NCBI RefSeq assembly: GCF_001678945.1
Contig: NZ_CP015124.1
Span: 1,054,001 to 1,118,000 of the forward strand
Reading direction: 5' to 3'
DNA: 64,000 nucleotides
DNA from: Phaeobacter gallaeciensis
GTDB lineage: Bacteria > Pseudomonadota > Alphaproteobacteria > Rhodobacterales > Rhodobacteraceae
Within the stretch, counting starts at the first letter, position 1. Each line of letters begins with the position of its first letter. A program made the position numbers and the translations under genes. This document shows, piece by piece, positions 54,247 through 63,546 of the stretch. The notes under the pieces were generated by a model. It was given only the letters and a program-made list of their open reading frames with translations, made no database searches and had not been told where the DNA came from.

Positions 54247-54605
54247 GTTTCAAACTATGACGACGCAATTTCTGGGAGGCAAGCACCGCTCCGGGCTCGA
54301 CACCGGACCTGCGCCGCTGCGGCAAGGGGCGCGTAGCGATATCGCACCTGGTCCCCGCCATCAAATGCCAGCCAGCCCTTATGTATGTGCAAGGTCACAA
54401 AGCCCTTGAGGGATTTCACATAAGCTTGGTCTCCAATTTAGCACTTCCTTAGCAAACCTCACGGTAATGTTCCCTCGCGCCTTGGGAAACGGGGGGGCGC
54501 GGAAGCCGGATGGCTTAACGCATAGTCAGAAAGACGTCAGAGACGCCCTTCGGGGCATCAAACACGCGAGACGAAACGTCTCATATTGCTAAAGGAATAA
54601 AAGCT
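54247..54605. promoter_or_regulatory. flagellin upstream region with leader hairpins
   Basis: This 359-base stretch holds dispersed-repeat copy B (54294-54372), then the flagellin promoter region and leader. Two hairpins precede the gene: GCCC-TTCG-GGGC, a UUCG tetraloop, at 54545-54556 (extendable to 54542-54559), and GAGACG-AAA-CGTCTC at 54568-54582. The AAAGGAA ribosome site is at 54591-54597. Leader structures of alphaproteobacterial flagellin mRNAs are known targets of FlbT-type control; that link is inferred. Confidence 0.5.
54294..54372 (+). repeat. dispersed repeat copy B
   Basis: Partner of 51941-52023. Shared blocks include GGGCTC, GCCGCTGCGGCA, GGGGCGC and CCCCGCC. The two copies bracket the IS1182 element and copy C. 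Confidence 0.5.
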
Positions 54606-55430
54606 ATGACCAGCATTCTGACGAACAACGGCGCAATGGTCGCTCTGCAGACTCTGAACTCCATCAACATGAACCTGGAGAGCACCCAGAACGCGATTTC
54701 CACCGGTAAGGACGTCGCAACTGCCAAGGACAACTCGGCCATCTGGGCGATCTCGAAAGTCATGGAATCGGACGTTGCAGGTTTCAACGCCGTGGGCGAC
54801 TCGCTGGCTCTGGGTGAATCCACGGTGGCGGTGGCAACGGCCGGGGCCGAACAGATCACCGACCTTCTGAAGGAAATGAAGGAAAAAGTGGTCAATGCAA
54901 CTGGGGAGAACGTGGACAACGGGAAACTCGAAGCTGAAGTCACCGAGCTGAAAAACCAGATCACCTCGATCATCACAGGGTCGCAGTTTAACGGTGCGAA
55001 CCTGCTGAACACCGCTGGTGGCGACCTGACCGTTCTGTCCTCGCTGGACCGCGATTCCACGGGTACAGTCACCGCGTCGAACATCACCGTAAGCTCGGTC
55101 GATTTTGAAGCCAGCCTGGACCTGACAACCGTAGTGGTCGACACGGCCGCAAACGCTGAAGCTTCCATCGACGACATTGAGGCTCTGATTCAGACTGCGG
55201 TTGACGGCGCCGCCGCCCTGGGGGCTTCGGCAGCCCGCATCGAGAAGCAGTCCGAATTCGTCTCAAAGGTGTCCGACGCGATGAAGAGCGGCATCGGTGC
55301 GCTGGTAGATACTGATATGGAAGAAGCATCCGCCCGATTGAAGGCGTTGCAAACCCAGCAACAGCTGGGTGTACAGGCTCTGTCGATTGCCAACTCGGCG
55401 CCACAGACACTGCAGCAGCTGTTCCGTTAA
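54606..55430 (+). CDS. fliC: flagellin
   Basis: A 274-residue flagellin of the short alphaproteobacterial type. The N-terminal D0/D1 helices are MTSILTNNGAMVALQTLNSI and ESTQNAISTGKDVATAKDNSA. The middle is small, and the C-terminal helix is ARLKALQTQQQLGVQALSIANSAPQTLQQLF. It is exported by the flagellar type III apparatus and forms the filament. AAAGGAA lies 8 nt before the ATG. No other flagellar gene is in the window; the gene stands alone between two copies of a 149-bp repeat. Confidence 0.95.
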   Translation: MTSILTNNGAMVALQTLNSINMNLESTQNAISTGKDVATAKDNSAIWAISKVMESDVAGFNAVGDSLALGESTVAVATAGAEQITDLLKEMKEKVVNATGENVDNGKLEAEVTELKNQITSIITGSQFNGANLLNTAGGDLTVLSSLDRDSTGTVTASNITVSSVDFEASLDLTTVVVDTAANAEASIDDIEALIQTAVDGAAALGASAARIEKQSEFVSKVSDAMKSGIGALVDTDMEEASARLKALQTQQQLGVQALSIANSAPQTLQQLFR

Positions 55431-55440
55431 GCGATCTGAT

Positions 55441-55465
55441 CCGGGGCGCGCCAAGCGCGTCCCGG
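55441..55465 (+). terminator. intrinsic terminator of flagellin gene
   Basis: CCGGGGCGCG / CGCGTCCCGG pair (one mismatch) around a 5-nt loop, followed by TATTT, 11 nt after the flagellin stop. Confidence 0.8.
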
Positions 55466-55880
55466 TATTTACCCCAGCCCCTCACCGATGACTTGGGCTG
55501 TTCATAGCAGCCCTTACCAGAGTTTAGGCGCTGGAATAGTTTCTGCCAGTCTTGCGGGGCGGCGCTCCAGCCCCAATCACGACATTCATTCAAGGCGCAG
55601 CGAAGGCACTGCTGCGTGCGCGAAAGGCTTCCTGAAGGCGGACCTTCAAGTCTGCTCAGTTGCCCCAGGGGATGCTGCGCCCGGCATCAAGGTCAGCGAA
55701 GCGCAGGAAGCGGATTTGCAAAGTATGTAATGAGTGCCATGCAGTAGGGCATAGCGACCGAAAACTACCGTTCAGCCAGAGGTCTACGCATCGGCTGTCT
55801 CGACCGACGTGGTCGCTTGAATTGACCACTTTAGAACGTCGTTTCAGATACCGGGCACGACCTATTCAGTGTTCCATCGC
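55466..55880. other. intergenic, holds repeat copy D, no gene
   Basis: Apart from the direct repeat at 55575-55722, no protein-like frame with a ribosome site is seen on either strand. Confidence 0.5.
55575..55722 (+). repeat. 149-bp imperfect direct repeat, copy D
   Basis: Partner of 53576-53724, same orientation. Here the sequence upstream of AATCACGAC is unrelated to IS1182 (GCGCTCCAGCCCC), so this copy shows the repeat without the insertion sequence. Confidence 0.7.
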
Positions 55881-57404
55881 TCACTGCCCGGCGCGAATTG
55901 CCTCCCCGGGATGAACATCCGCGTTCAATTCTCCATCACGGATCACCGGATGTCCGTTGACAATAACATGTACGAAGCCTTTGGAGGCGAGGCTGTTCGT
56001 CCCAGCATCGTACCCTGCCATTCCATTCACTTCGTCTGGATCGAAGATAGTGATATCAGCGAATGTTCCCGCTTGAAGCCGACCACGTTTTGCCATTGAC
56101 GGGGCGAAAGGCTCAAGGAATTCAGCTTGCAAATAGGCTGTTTTGGCGATGATCTGCGGCATGGTCAGGGTGCCATCGTCGATCGCGATCCTGAGGTATT
56201 TGCCAAACGTGCCTGCGCTGCGTGGGTGGCCAAGACCAGCTCCGAATGGTGCGTCAAAAGGCAATGAATGCCCGTCATCATCAACCAGAGGCATACCATC
56301 GCTGCCGATGATGATGTCCGGGTGCAAGATGGCGGCCATCATGTCGGGTTCTTTTATGTGCTCCATCACGAAGAAGCCGTCGGGACGTTCGGTGCGATAT
56401 TTGTTGAAAGTCTCCTCGGTCAGCGTTTCCCCGGTTTCGACCCAAATCAAATCCGAATAGTCCATGCCGGTCCGTTCCTGCCACCCCGGAGAGAGGATCT
56501 CGGCGGCGATGAAGCTTGAACCTTTCACATAGGGAAAGGCTTCTCCCAGGATCGTCGCGCCATTCGCGTTGCCCCGGTCAACCATGGCAAGCGCGGCTTT
56601 TGTATCGGATAGGGCGTTTGTCGGAATGTGGTGCAATACCAGTGGCACGTCATATGCCATCGACAAGGCAATGAATTCTTGCTGCCCTAACACTCCACTA
56701 GGGGCGATGTTGCTAAGGTAGCGGGGATGCGTGGTTAGGAAACTGTGGTTGTCAGACGCAACGCGCGCCATCCGAGCGATGCCTTCACTGCGGGCGGATG
56801 GATAGTATCCGACCATGACGCCAATCCCGAGTCCACCATTATGAATTCCGTCGGTAACCAAATCATCGATCTGATCCAGTTGTTCATCCGTGGCTTGGTT
56901 GACGGACCATTGATTGCCAGTCTTACCCGCCTTTTGCAGAGCGTGGGTCATCATTGGGCTGCCGTGGGACTCTACGCCATCCATCAACAATAGACGGGCA
57001 GAAGCATGGCCAACCGACGCTCCATAATTCGCCAGCGAGATTCCGGCCTTGGCTTCATAGTAGTCCGAAAGCGGCAGGGCGCCCGCTTCAAGGTCCATTT
57101 GTGTCGTGCGACCGTCGAAGATGGAAACCTTCTCGCTGTAGGGGTCCTGGCCATGGGCATGAAAATCGATGAAACCCGGAGCGGCGATCAACCCGCTGGC
57201 GTCGATCATGTCAGCACCGCTGATCGCTTCTGGTGTGACGATGGCGATCTCTTCGCCAGAAATGCCGATATTGCGAACTTGGTCCAGCATCGTTTCGGGA
57301 TCGACGACGCGCGCGCCGGTGATGACCAGATCGTAACGTTCCTCTGCTGAAACAATATTGGACATCACTCCGATGGCGACGGCCATGGTGATCGTACGTA
57401 TCAT
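55881..57404 (-). CDS. exported D-aminoacylase-type amidohydrolase
   Basis: A 507-residue metal-dependent hydrolase. After a signal peptide (to VSAEE), the N-terminal beta sandwich and barrel begin with DLVITGARVVDPE. The metal motif is APGFIDFHAHGQD. Further ligands are likely in VLHHIPTNA, and the carbamate-type or acidic residues of the N-acyl-D-amino-acid deacylase branch lie beyond. The catalytic Asp is in IIIGSDGMPL. It would hydrolyse N-acyl amino acids or cyclic amides in the periplasm. The ATG at 57404 has GGAG 8 nt upstream; a longer upstream frame is not used. Confidence 0.85.
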   Translation of the reverse strand: MIRTITMAVAIGVMSNIVSAEERYDLVITGARVVDPETMLDQVRNIGISGEEIAIVTPEAISGADMIDASGLIAAPGFIDFHAHGQDPYSEKVSIFDGRTTQMDLEAGALPLSDYYEAKAGISLANYGASVGHASARLLLMDGVESHGSPMMTHALQKAGKTGNQWSVNQATDEQLDQIDDLVTDGIHNGGLGIGVMVGYYPSARSEGIARMARVASDNHSFLTTHPRYLSNIAPSGVLGQQEFIALSMAYDVPLVLHHIPTNALSDTKAALAMVDRGNANGATILGEAFPYVKGSSFIAAEILSPGWQERTGMDYSDLIWVETGETLTEETFNKYRTERPDGFFVMEHIKEPDMMAAILHPDIIIGSDGMPLVDDDGHSLPFDAPFGAGLGHPRSAGTFGKYLRIAIDDGTLTMPQIIAKTAYLQAEFLEPFAPSMAKRGRLQAGTFADITIFDPDEVNGMAGYDAGTNSLASKGFVHVIVNGHPVIRDGELNADVHPGEAIRAGQ

Positions 57405-57780
57405 ATCAAATCTCCAAACTTGTAGAAAAATGGGCGGACTACCGACAGGCGAAGTCCAGCAAATCTGTATGTGAACGAGCAGCAGCCACCGTGTAGAATC
57501 CAAACACTGGACCGCACCCCAAAAGGGCGATGTGAGTTTTGTTCGCTTCAACATTGGACTGTGGTACTGAGGCGGACTTTGACCGAGATCAAACCGCTTG
57601 ATCAGCAACAGGACCGATGTGGGATCCGGTCAGCTCGGCGCGCCATGTTCACTGCCACGCATGATCTCGGTTCGTTCCACCTTTCTTGACCTTTTTGCCT
57701 CAACAAGAATGCTAAACACCAGCTGCGTAAGGGCGCTGGCTGAATGGTTGCTTTGGGCAGTTCCTCTCCGCCCACAATGC
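57405..57780. other. intergenic, no gene seen
   Basis: A spacer between the orphan ABC membrane protein and the amidohydrolase. It should contain the amidohydrolase promoter. In particular no ATPase domain follows the ABC membrane gene here. Confidence 0.5.
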
Positions 57781-58707
57781 TCATGTGCTTGCTGCAGTCT
57801 GTCCTAAAGGCAGCGTACGAAGCAGTTCGTACTTCACGCGATTAGCGCTGACCTGGCGATAAAAGGCGATCAGAAATGCCGTCGGCGCTTGCAGCCGACT
57901 CAATCCTAGGGTCGCGGCCACGATCGTGCCGACATCCGTTCGACCCTCAAGAACAAGCGCTCCGCCCAGCATGAAGACAAAGACCGTGCCCGCACCGTTG
58001 ATGGCGCTCAGAATGAACTTCGTCGACAGCTTCCAGTGAAACATGGTGCGTCTGGTTTCATAGATACGGTCGAAGTCTTCCTTCACCGAAGTCACGACAG
58101 CGCGCAGCTCAGTCTCTGTCAGCTGGTCAGCCGCGCGCCGCAGGATCTTCACCCGCTTGGCTAGCAACATGTTCACCTTGCTCTGAGAGAAGACCACGAT
58201 CCCGATCTGCGGAACCAGCATCGAAAGCGCTACGACACCCAGCACGGGTTGCGTTGATGCGATGAAGCCGATCACGCTGATCAAGGTCCCCAACTGCATC
58301 ACCGGTTCCGAGATGGCGGACCCGGTGAACTTGCCAAGCTCTTCGGCTTCGGCCGAAATCGCGGTCGACAGTGCGCCGGTGCGAACACGACCGTTTATTC
58401 CTTGTTCACTGACGGCCCCATCCAGCAGTCTGCTGCGAAGTAGACGAATGACGTCCTCCCCAAGGATCTGAGATCGGTATCCCATAAGCCACTTCAGGCC
58501 AAGGCTGAGCAGGACCACGCCCATCATGCCGCCCCCGAGAATGAAGAGCTCCGACGTGTCAAAAGAGCCTTCGGTCAGAAGGTTCACGATGTCCTGCTGA
58601 AACTTGAGCGGCGCGGCCGCGAGTGCGGCTATGGACAGAGAAAGCAGGATCAGTACAATTTGGCGCGGACCGCTTACGCGCCAGATCGCGGAATAAAGCT
58701 GAAGCAT
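57781..58707 (-). CDS. ABC exporter-type transmembrane domain protein without ATPase
   Basis: A 308-residue membrane protein with the fold of an ABC exporter membrane domain: helix 1 at residues 14-32, a second near 48-66, and later pairs near 140-190 and 230-270. It has intracellular-loop-like stretches (SQILGEDVIRLLRSRLLDGAV and YETRRTMFHWKL). It ends LLRTLPLGQTAAST with no Walker motifs, and no ATPase lies next door. The ATG at 58707 follows a G-rich ribosome site. It may work with a remote ATPase, or as a stand-alone membrane protein of the ABC six-helix type. Confidence 0.75.
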   Translation of the reverse strand: MLQLYSAIWRVSGPRQIVLILLSLSIAALAAAPLKFQQDIVNLLTEGSFDTSELFILGGGMMGVVLLSLGLKWLMGYRSQILGEDVIRLLRSRLLDGAVSEQGINGRVRTGALSTAISAEAEELGKFTGSAISEPVMQLGTLISVIGFIASTQPVLGVVALSMLVPQIGIVVFSQSKVNMLLAKRVKILRRAADQLTETELRAVVTSVKEDFDRIYETRRTMFHWKLSTKFILSAINGAGTVFVFMLGGALVLEGRTDVGTIVAATLGLSRLQAPTAFLIAFYRQVSANRVKYELLRTLPLGQTAAST

Positions 58708-59107
58708 CTTGCCCCCCTTTGCGTGGTCGACCAGAGACACAGTCGCGCCAAGGTCGGCATAGCACAACTCTGAAACATTCGCGTCCCTTCACCAACCGGC
58801 CTGTTTGTCCCCCTAGGCGCAATGTGGATTGTAGGGTGCGTTACTGGTGAGAACGGCCCACACTTGGCACAGCTGCCAAGCAAAGAGTTGCCAATTTGAC
58901 GATAGGAACGGATTGGCAATGTCCATTTTCTGCACTTCGCTTAAGCGTGAGCGAAGTGCGGGATCACGGAAAACGGATATCCGAACCCGGCATGGAAGCA
59001 AACGAAGCGCCACGCTCTCTGCCTTGGCGGAATAGTCCTGTGGCGCCAAACGGCTTGTCTGAACTGGCCACGCCAACGAAATGCTTGTCCCAAGCAGTAG
59101 GCTCATT
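58708..59107. other. intergenic, no gene seen
   Basis: 400 bases between the ABC-type membrane gene and the alpha/beta hydrolase. Short ORFs on both strands have no ribosome site or protein-like composition. Promoter elements for the membrane gene would lie near 58720-58800. Confidence 0.45.
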
Positions 59108-60775
59108 TCAGTTCGAACAGCCTCTCTGAAATCCGTTGTCACAATGCGCTTTCAGACGTTGGGTATCGTCGCTTGTCCAGCCCTTGGGTTCTGTAACCTG
59201 CACCCACGGGCCGATATAGTCCTGTGCATAGTAGGCATGGCCGTGCCCGGGCGGCGAGCCGAAGGACAGCGCCAGATCCAAAGCCAACTGAAACTGGGTC
59301 ACTATAGGCATAAAGAAAAAGTGCTTGGACATATCATCCGCGGGCGGGTCACGCATCCATTGAGGTCGACGCCAAAGAGACGCCGGATCGTAGAAGACGA
59401 CCGGATCACTGGAATACTGCAGAAAGACAATGCGCATAGGGCCCCAGGCGGAAGGTGACCCGGACGCATCGCTGGTGCGTGAAGCGTAGCGCACCAGCGA
59501 ACCATCTCCGATCTGCGGTAAAACCCAGGAACTGCCCGGATTGCGATGTTTCTGGACGTAGTTCCAAAAATTCGAGGGAAACGGCGGACCTGCCCAGAAA
59601 GCCCCATCAATCGGGTCGTCCAGAAGCCGAAAAAGATTGGTTGCATGCATTGAGGACCAGGCACCGAGGCTGAGGCCATGCATGTAGAGCCGCGGACGGG
59701 CGCCCTCTGGAAGTGTTTTCCAGTACCGGTGAACAACCTCCTGAAGCGCAGTAGCTTGCTCGAGACCGGTGCTGGTCTCAAGGATCAGCGCCAGTGGCGA
59801 CTGCAGATACGAATACTGTACGGCAACCGTGGCGATGTCACCGTTGTGCATGTATTCGACCGGATCATGCGACCCAGGGTCCATCCAACCGGTTCCGGTG
59901 GGGCTCGCCACGATCAGAACCTCACGCTCGAAGGCGCCCAGACGGCGCAGTTCAGCCAGTGCCAATTCCGCACGTTCGCGGGGCGTGGCCGCATTGGCAC
60001 GGCCGACATACACCCGGATCGGATCGCGCGCTGGCCGTCCTGTGAATGCCGATATGTCTTCCGCATCAGGCCCCGACATAATGAAATCCCGGCCCGGCTT
60101 TCCGATTGCCGTCCAGTTGATCAAGGAGGCCGTACTTCCGGTTTTCCGCAGATCAGTCGGCGGTGGCGGGGCGTCATCGAACAGAGCCTGCGCCGCTTCA
60201 TAGCTTTCATCAAGGACTGCGATGGTCCGGTCCAGAATGCCATCTCGTGTGACCACGAAGAGGATCAGTACGACTGCGATCAGACTGAACACATTCGCCC
60301 TTCGTGGCGGCATCACCCGATAGAAGCGCGCCCGGATCAGCCGAAACAGCGATGCGACGAGCCGCCCGAGCACAAAGGCGCAGACGAGTGTCGCGGCCGC
60401 AATGATCGAGATCCACGCGAGGTGCAAAGCGTCGGCTGGCTCCATCCCCATTTTCTGGCGGAGATCGTTCTGCCAAGTCAGGCTGGAAGCCAAAACCCAC
60501 AGGAACATCACAACAATCGCCCCGGATACGATCCAGATCAGCACATTCGCCGGACCGCGCGACAAGCGCGGCAGGTCACCGGCGTTCCACATGAGTGCAG
60601 CGATCTGGCCGACCAGATATCCGAGCGCCGTGACCAACCCGCCAAGCACGCCCTGCAACTCAGGGCCACGTGGAATCAGGGACGGCGTCAGAGAGGCCGC
60701 GAAGAACAACAGGCCAAGCAGAAGGCAAGGAACTGAAATCGGGCCGAAGATTAGTGAAAGGATTCTCTTAGTCAT
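59108..60775 (-). CDS. membrane-anchored alpha/beta hydrolase-family protein
   Basis: A 555-residue protein. The N-terminal third is membrane-embedded, with four to five helices (FGPISVPCLLLGLLFFAASL, then others to about residue 190). The C-terminal domain is an alpha/beta hydrolase with a GLSLG nucleophile elbow (MHGLSLGAWSS) and a repeated pattern RVYVGRANAATPRERAELALAEL. The architecture matches the paired alpha/beta-hydrolase N-terminal and C-terminal families seen in actinobacteria and proteobacteria. Activity is unknown; lipase or esterase is likely. The start at 60775 (MTKRILSLIF) gives a proper first helix. Confidence 0.8.
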   Translation of the reverse strand: MTKRILSLIFGPISVPCLLLGLLFFAASLTPSLIPRGPELQGVLGGLVTALGYLVGQIAALMWNAGDLPRLSRGPANVLIWIVSGAIVVMFLWVLASSLTWQNDLRQKMGMEPADALHLAWISIIAAATLVCAFVLGRLVASLFRLIRARFYRVMPPRRANVFSLIAVVLILFVVTRDGILDRTIAVLDESYEAAQALFDDAPPPPTDLRKTGSTASLINWTAIGKPGRDFIMSGPDAEDISAFTGRPARDPIRVYVGRANAATPRERAELALAELRRLGAFEREVLIVASPTGTGWMDPGSHDPVEYMHNGDIATVAVQYSYLQSPLALILETSTGLEQATALQEVVHRYWKTLPEGARPRLYMHGLSLGAWSSMHATNLFRLLDDPIDGAFWAGPPFPSNFWNYVQKHRNPGSSWVLPQIGDGSLVRYASRTSDASGSPSAWGPMRIVFLQYSSDPVVFYDPASLWRRPQWMRDPPADDMSKHFFFMPIVTQFQLALDLALSFGSPPGHGHAYYAQDYIGPWVQVTEPKGWTSDDTQRLKAHCDNGFQRGCSN

Positions 60776-60966
60776 CCAACTTTGTCCTTGGTGCCAACGC
60801 GCGGCTGCAGAACTGAGCTTTCGCAAAACCTAGCCAGTGTCGGTTGCATGCGAAACTGGGGCAGAGCCCATTCCGTCAACAGGCCCAGCTGCGTGTCTGC
60901 TGGCCGAAGCGCCAGTCGCACCAGGCTGTTCGATCCACAGGACATCAGAACCATCGCTTTGACCAG
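60776..60966. other. short spacer, no gene seen
   Basis: The spacer holds only the upstream region of the hydrolase gene. Long frames here are antisense shadows. Confidence 0.4.
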
Positions 60967-61110
60967 CTAAAGAGCGGCAAACACGCCGACGAGCAGTACA
61001 TTGGCGAGGTCAATAAAAAACTTGGAAACGAGGGGCAGGACGATGAAGACCAAAGGAGCGGGCCCAAAATGCTTGGTGATGCGTTCAGGACGAGTAGACC
61101 CTTCTACCAT
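60967..61110 (-). CDS. candidate 47-residue membrane protein overlapping amidohydrolase end
   Basis: On the minus strand an ATG at 61110, inside the last codons of the amidohydrolase gene, opens a frame of 47 codons ending at a TAG. Its second half is strongly hydrophobic (APLVFIVLPLVSKFFIDLAN, then VLLVGVFAAL), a plausible membrane helix. A 26-nt overlap with the upstream gene would allow coupling. There is no homologue I can name and the start is uncertain. Confidence 0.35.
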   Translation of the reverse strand: MVEGSTRPERITKHFGPAPLVFIVLPLVSKFFIDLANVLLVGVFAAL

Positions 61111-62932
61111 CCATCCAGGTTTCGAGAACGCTGATGTTTTTGATAGCGTCGGGAGGTACATCGCGCGGATCCTTTTCGAGGATGACCATGTCGGCAAGCT
61201 TGCCCGGTTCAAGACTGCCGACCTCGTGATCGGAAAATAGTTGCCATGCGGCCTCGGAGGTGAGCGCCCGGATCGCAGATTCAACCGATATCGTCTCCTG
61301 CGGCGCCAGAATGTAATCCGGCTCTTTCCAGGTGCGCCGGGTGACGGCCATCTCAATCATGTGCAGCGGGTTCGGGTCGGTCACCATGAAATCCGAATGC
61401 AGAGTGAAACCAACCCCGGCTTCTTCGACGCTTCGGCATCGGTCTAGCAACTGCGCCTTTTCCTCCCCAAATACCTCGTCACGCATCGCGACGCCCCAGT
61501 AGTGAACGTGACCGATCAGAAAGCTCGCCGACACACCGAGCTGCTGCATCCGTTCGATCTGGTCGTCGTGAAGTATCGAGCAATGCTCGATCCGCGGACG
61601 GACCCGGGAGATGTCGACACCAGCATCAACAAGCGCCTGACAGGTGTCCAGCACATTATCGATCGCCGCATCGCCATTGCCGTGGATCGCAAGGTGCCAG
61701 CCCTTCCCGGCCCGCTCAAGCGCCATTGCGGTCAATTCATCAGGTTCCATATAGGCAAGGCCCCGGTCTTCGCTGTTCAGGTATGGTTCGCGCTGCAGTC
61801 CGGTGAACCCCTGGTTCGAGCCATCTGCCACCAGTTTGAAGCCCGCGATGCGGGCCATGGCATCCCCGTCCCCCTGATGGATACCCGCCTCGTCCCAGGC
61901 TTCGGTTCCCAAGGTATAGAAAGGATAGGCGCGGATACGCGCCTTAAGGCGCCCGGATTGCGCCGCTGCAGCCATCACCTGCGCGTCCGCAGGCGACTGC
62001 GCTAGCGCGCCAAGGCTGAGCTCCGAGACCGTCGTGAGGCCGACCGCGCCCCATTTTGCCAGCAGCCCAATCAGGCCTTCCACAGGATCGGCCTCCATCA
62101 TGCCCGGGTAGTGCGAGGCAACCTGCAGGAACGCCACGTTGTTCTTCATGAAGCCGTTCAGGTTACCCTCAGCATCGCGGACAAACTCTCCGCCCGAAGG
62201 ATTTTCGATGTCATTGGGGATCCCAGAGACTTCGAAGGCCTTGGAGTTGGCATAGGCCAGGTGCCCCGAGGCGTTTAAAACGAAAATCGGGTGCTCGGTT
62301 GAGATTGGATCCAGCTCGGCAAAGGTCAGCGCATCCGGTCCTTCCTGAACCGCAGGGTCGAAGTTGCGGAAAACCAGCCATTCACCCGCAGGCGTTTCCG
62401 CTGCGCGCTTTGCGATGTGGTCCAGCACTTCGGCGGCGGTCGTGAAGCGGGCCATGCCGACATAGTCCATGATGGAGTCCACCACGGAACCGGAAATGAC
62501 ATGGGCGTGAGCATCGATGAAGCCGGGCAAGACAGTCTTACCTTCAAGGTCGACGATCTTGGCATCCGCGCCAGCCACTGCGCGAACCTCACCGTCGGTT
62601 CCCACTGCCAGAATACGGTTGCCGCGAAGAGCAATCGCTTCGACCTCGGAGAAATCATCATCGACGGTAAGCACATTGCCGTTGGTAAAGACGGTGACTG
62701 ACTGCGACTGCGCTCTGGCGCCCCTTCCCATAACGGCTGCCAACCCTACACCGGCGGCACTCGTCTTCATGAAATCCCGGCGCCCCATGCTGGTCCAGTT
62801 GATACCCCAGTTGCAGGACCAGCCTGTGCCACTCTCAGCCGCGGCTTTCAGCTTGCTGACGTTTCGGCTCACTTCAAACAACTTTCCAAAGGTGCCACTG
62901 CAGCACGGGCAACCAAACTTGTCATGGGTCAT
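61085..62932 (-). CDS. amidohydrolase of the YtcJ type with twin-arginine signal
   Basis: A 615-residue metal-dependent hydrolase. The N-terminal 45 residues include CPCCSG and a Cys-containing loop, followed by the Tat motif GRRDFMKTSAAGVGLAAVMG. The barrel begins with VLTVDDDFSEVEAIAL and the metal motif LPGFIDAHAHV. Later histidines are in LAIHGNGDAAI and RIEHCSIL, and the final acidic residue is in LHSDFMVTDPNP. These are the ligands of the YtcJ/ADE-type amidohydrolases. The ATG at 62932 has AGGAA upstream; a TTG at 62959 is rejected. Confidence 0.85.
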   Translation of the reverse strand: MTHDKFGCPCCSGTFGKLFEVSRNVSKLKAAAESGTGWSCNWGINWTSMGRRDFMKTSAAGVGLAAVMGRGARAQSQSVTVFTNGNVLTVDDDFSEVEAIALRGNRILAVGTDGEVRAVAGADAKIVDLEGKTVLPGFIDAHAHVISGSVVDSIMDYVGMARFTTAAEVLDHIAKRAAETPAGEWLVFRNFDPAVQEGPDALTFAELDPISTEHPIFVLNASGHLAYANSKAFEVSGIPNDIENPSGGEFVRDAEGNLNGFMKNNVAFLQVASHYPGMMEADPVEGLIGLLAKWGAVGLTTVSELSLGALAQSPADAQVMAAAAQSGRLKARIRAYPFYTLGTEAWDEAGIHQGDGDAMARIAGFKLVADGSNQGFTGLQREPYLNSEDRGLAYMEPDELTAMALERAGKGWHLAIHGNGDAAIDNVLDTCQALVDAGVDISRVRPRIEHCSILHDDQIERMQQLGVSASFLIGHVHYWGVAMRDEVFGEEKAQLLDRCRSVEEAGVGFTLHSDFMVTDPNPLHMIEMAVTRRTWKEPDYILAPQETISVESAIRALTSEAAWQLFSDHEVGSLEPGKLADMVILEKDPRDVPPDAIKNISVLETWMDGRRVYSS

Positions 62933-63546
62933 GGGCTCATTCCTTTTCGGTTCGTTCAAGTTGTTGGCATTGCAGGAAGGATAAGTCGGTCCTGCACAAT
63001 ATTGCAGCGGTTCAGCTGTGGTCTTGCGACGAGTTCCAAGGCTCCGAGGTGCCAGATATCACGACCCGATCTGCTGCAACCTGGTTCCAGCGCTCCGTTT
63101 AGACTAGCCAAAAGATGGCGGGATCGCGAAGGCTTTCGCCAACTGTAGGCATTCACGCCAACAATGCACATCTTCGACGGCGCAGCCATCGCGAGCCTAC
63201 TTTGTGAACGGAATTTCGTCAGCACGGGCATGCGATGCGACGTGCGGCGTCCTGAACAAAGCGTCCCTAGAAAATGAGAAGGCAGCTTCATTGCGCTTAT
63301 GCCCCATAAAAATCTTTCGCAGAATAGCAGTGTTCTCGATTGGTGGTTTTGACGCAAATCAACACCAATAGCTCAAAACACGTTCAAGCTGTTTTCCAAA
63401 GTACTTCATGTGATCGCCAGCGGGGCGCGGCATTTTCTCTTGTCTGCTCGAATGCCGCGATTTGTTGCACTCAGCTCAGGTAGCCTAATAGCAGGCGGCC
63501 AGAGGAATTTTCCCGCATGGCGCATTGTCCAATAAGAGGTTTGATT
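62933..63546. other. intergenic, no convincing gene
   Basis: 614 bases upstream of the Tat amidohydrolase and of the partial gene at 63547, which is divergent. A 133-codon minus-strand ORF (62956-63357) has Arg/Ser/Leu/Pro-heavy composition and no family resemblance. The region is somewhat AT-richer from 63280 on and should hold the two promoters. Confidence 0.45.

Noticed and set aside
62956-63357. A 133-codon minus-strand ORF upstream of the amidohydrolase
   Set aside because: Low-quality composition, no ribosome site, and it overlaps the expected promoter region.
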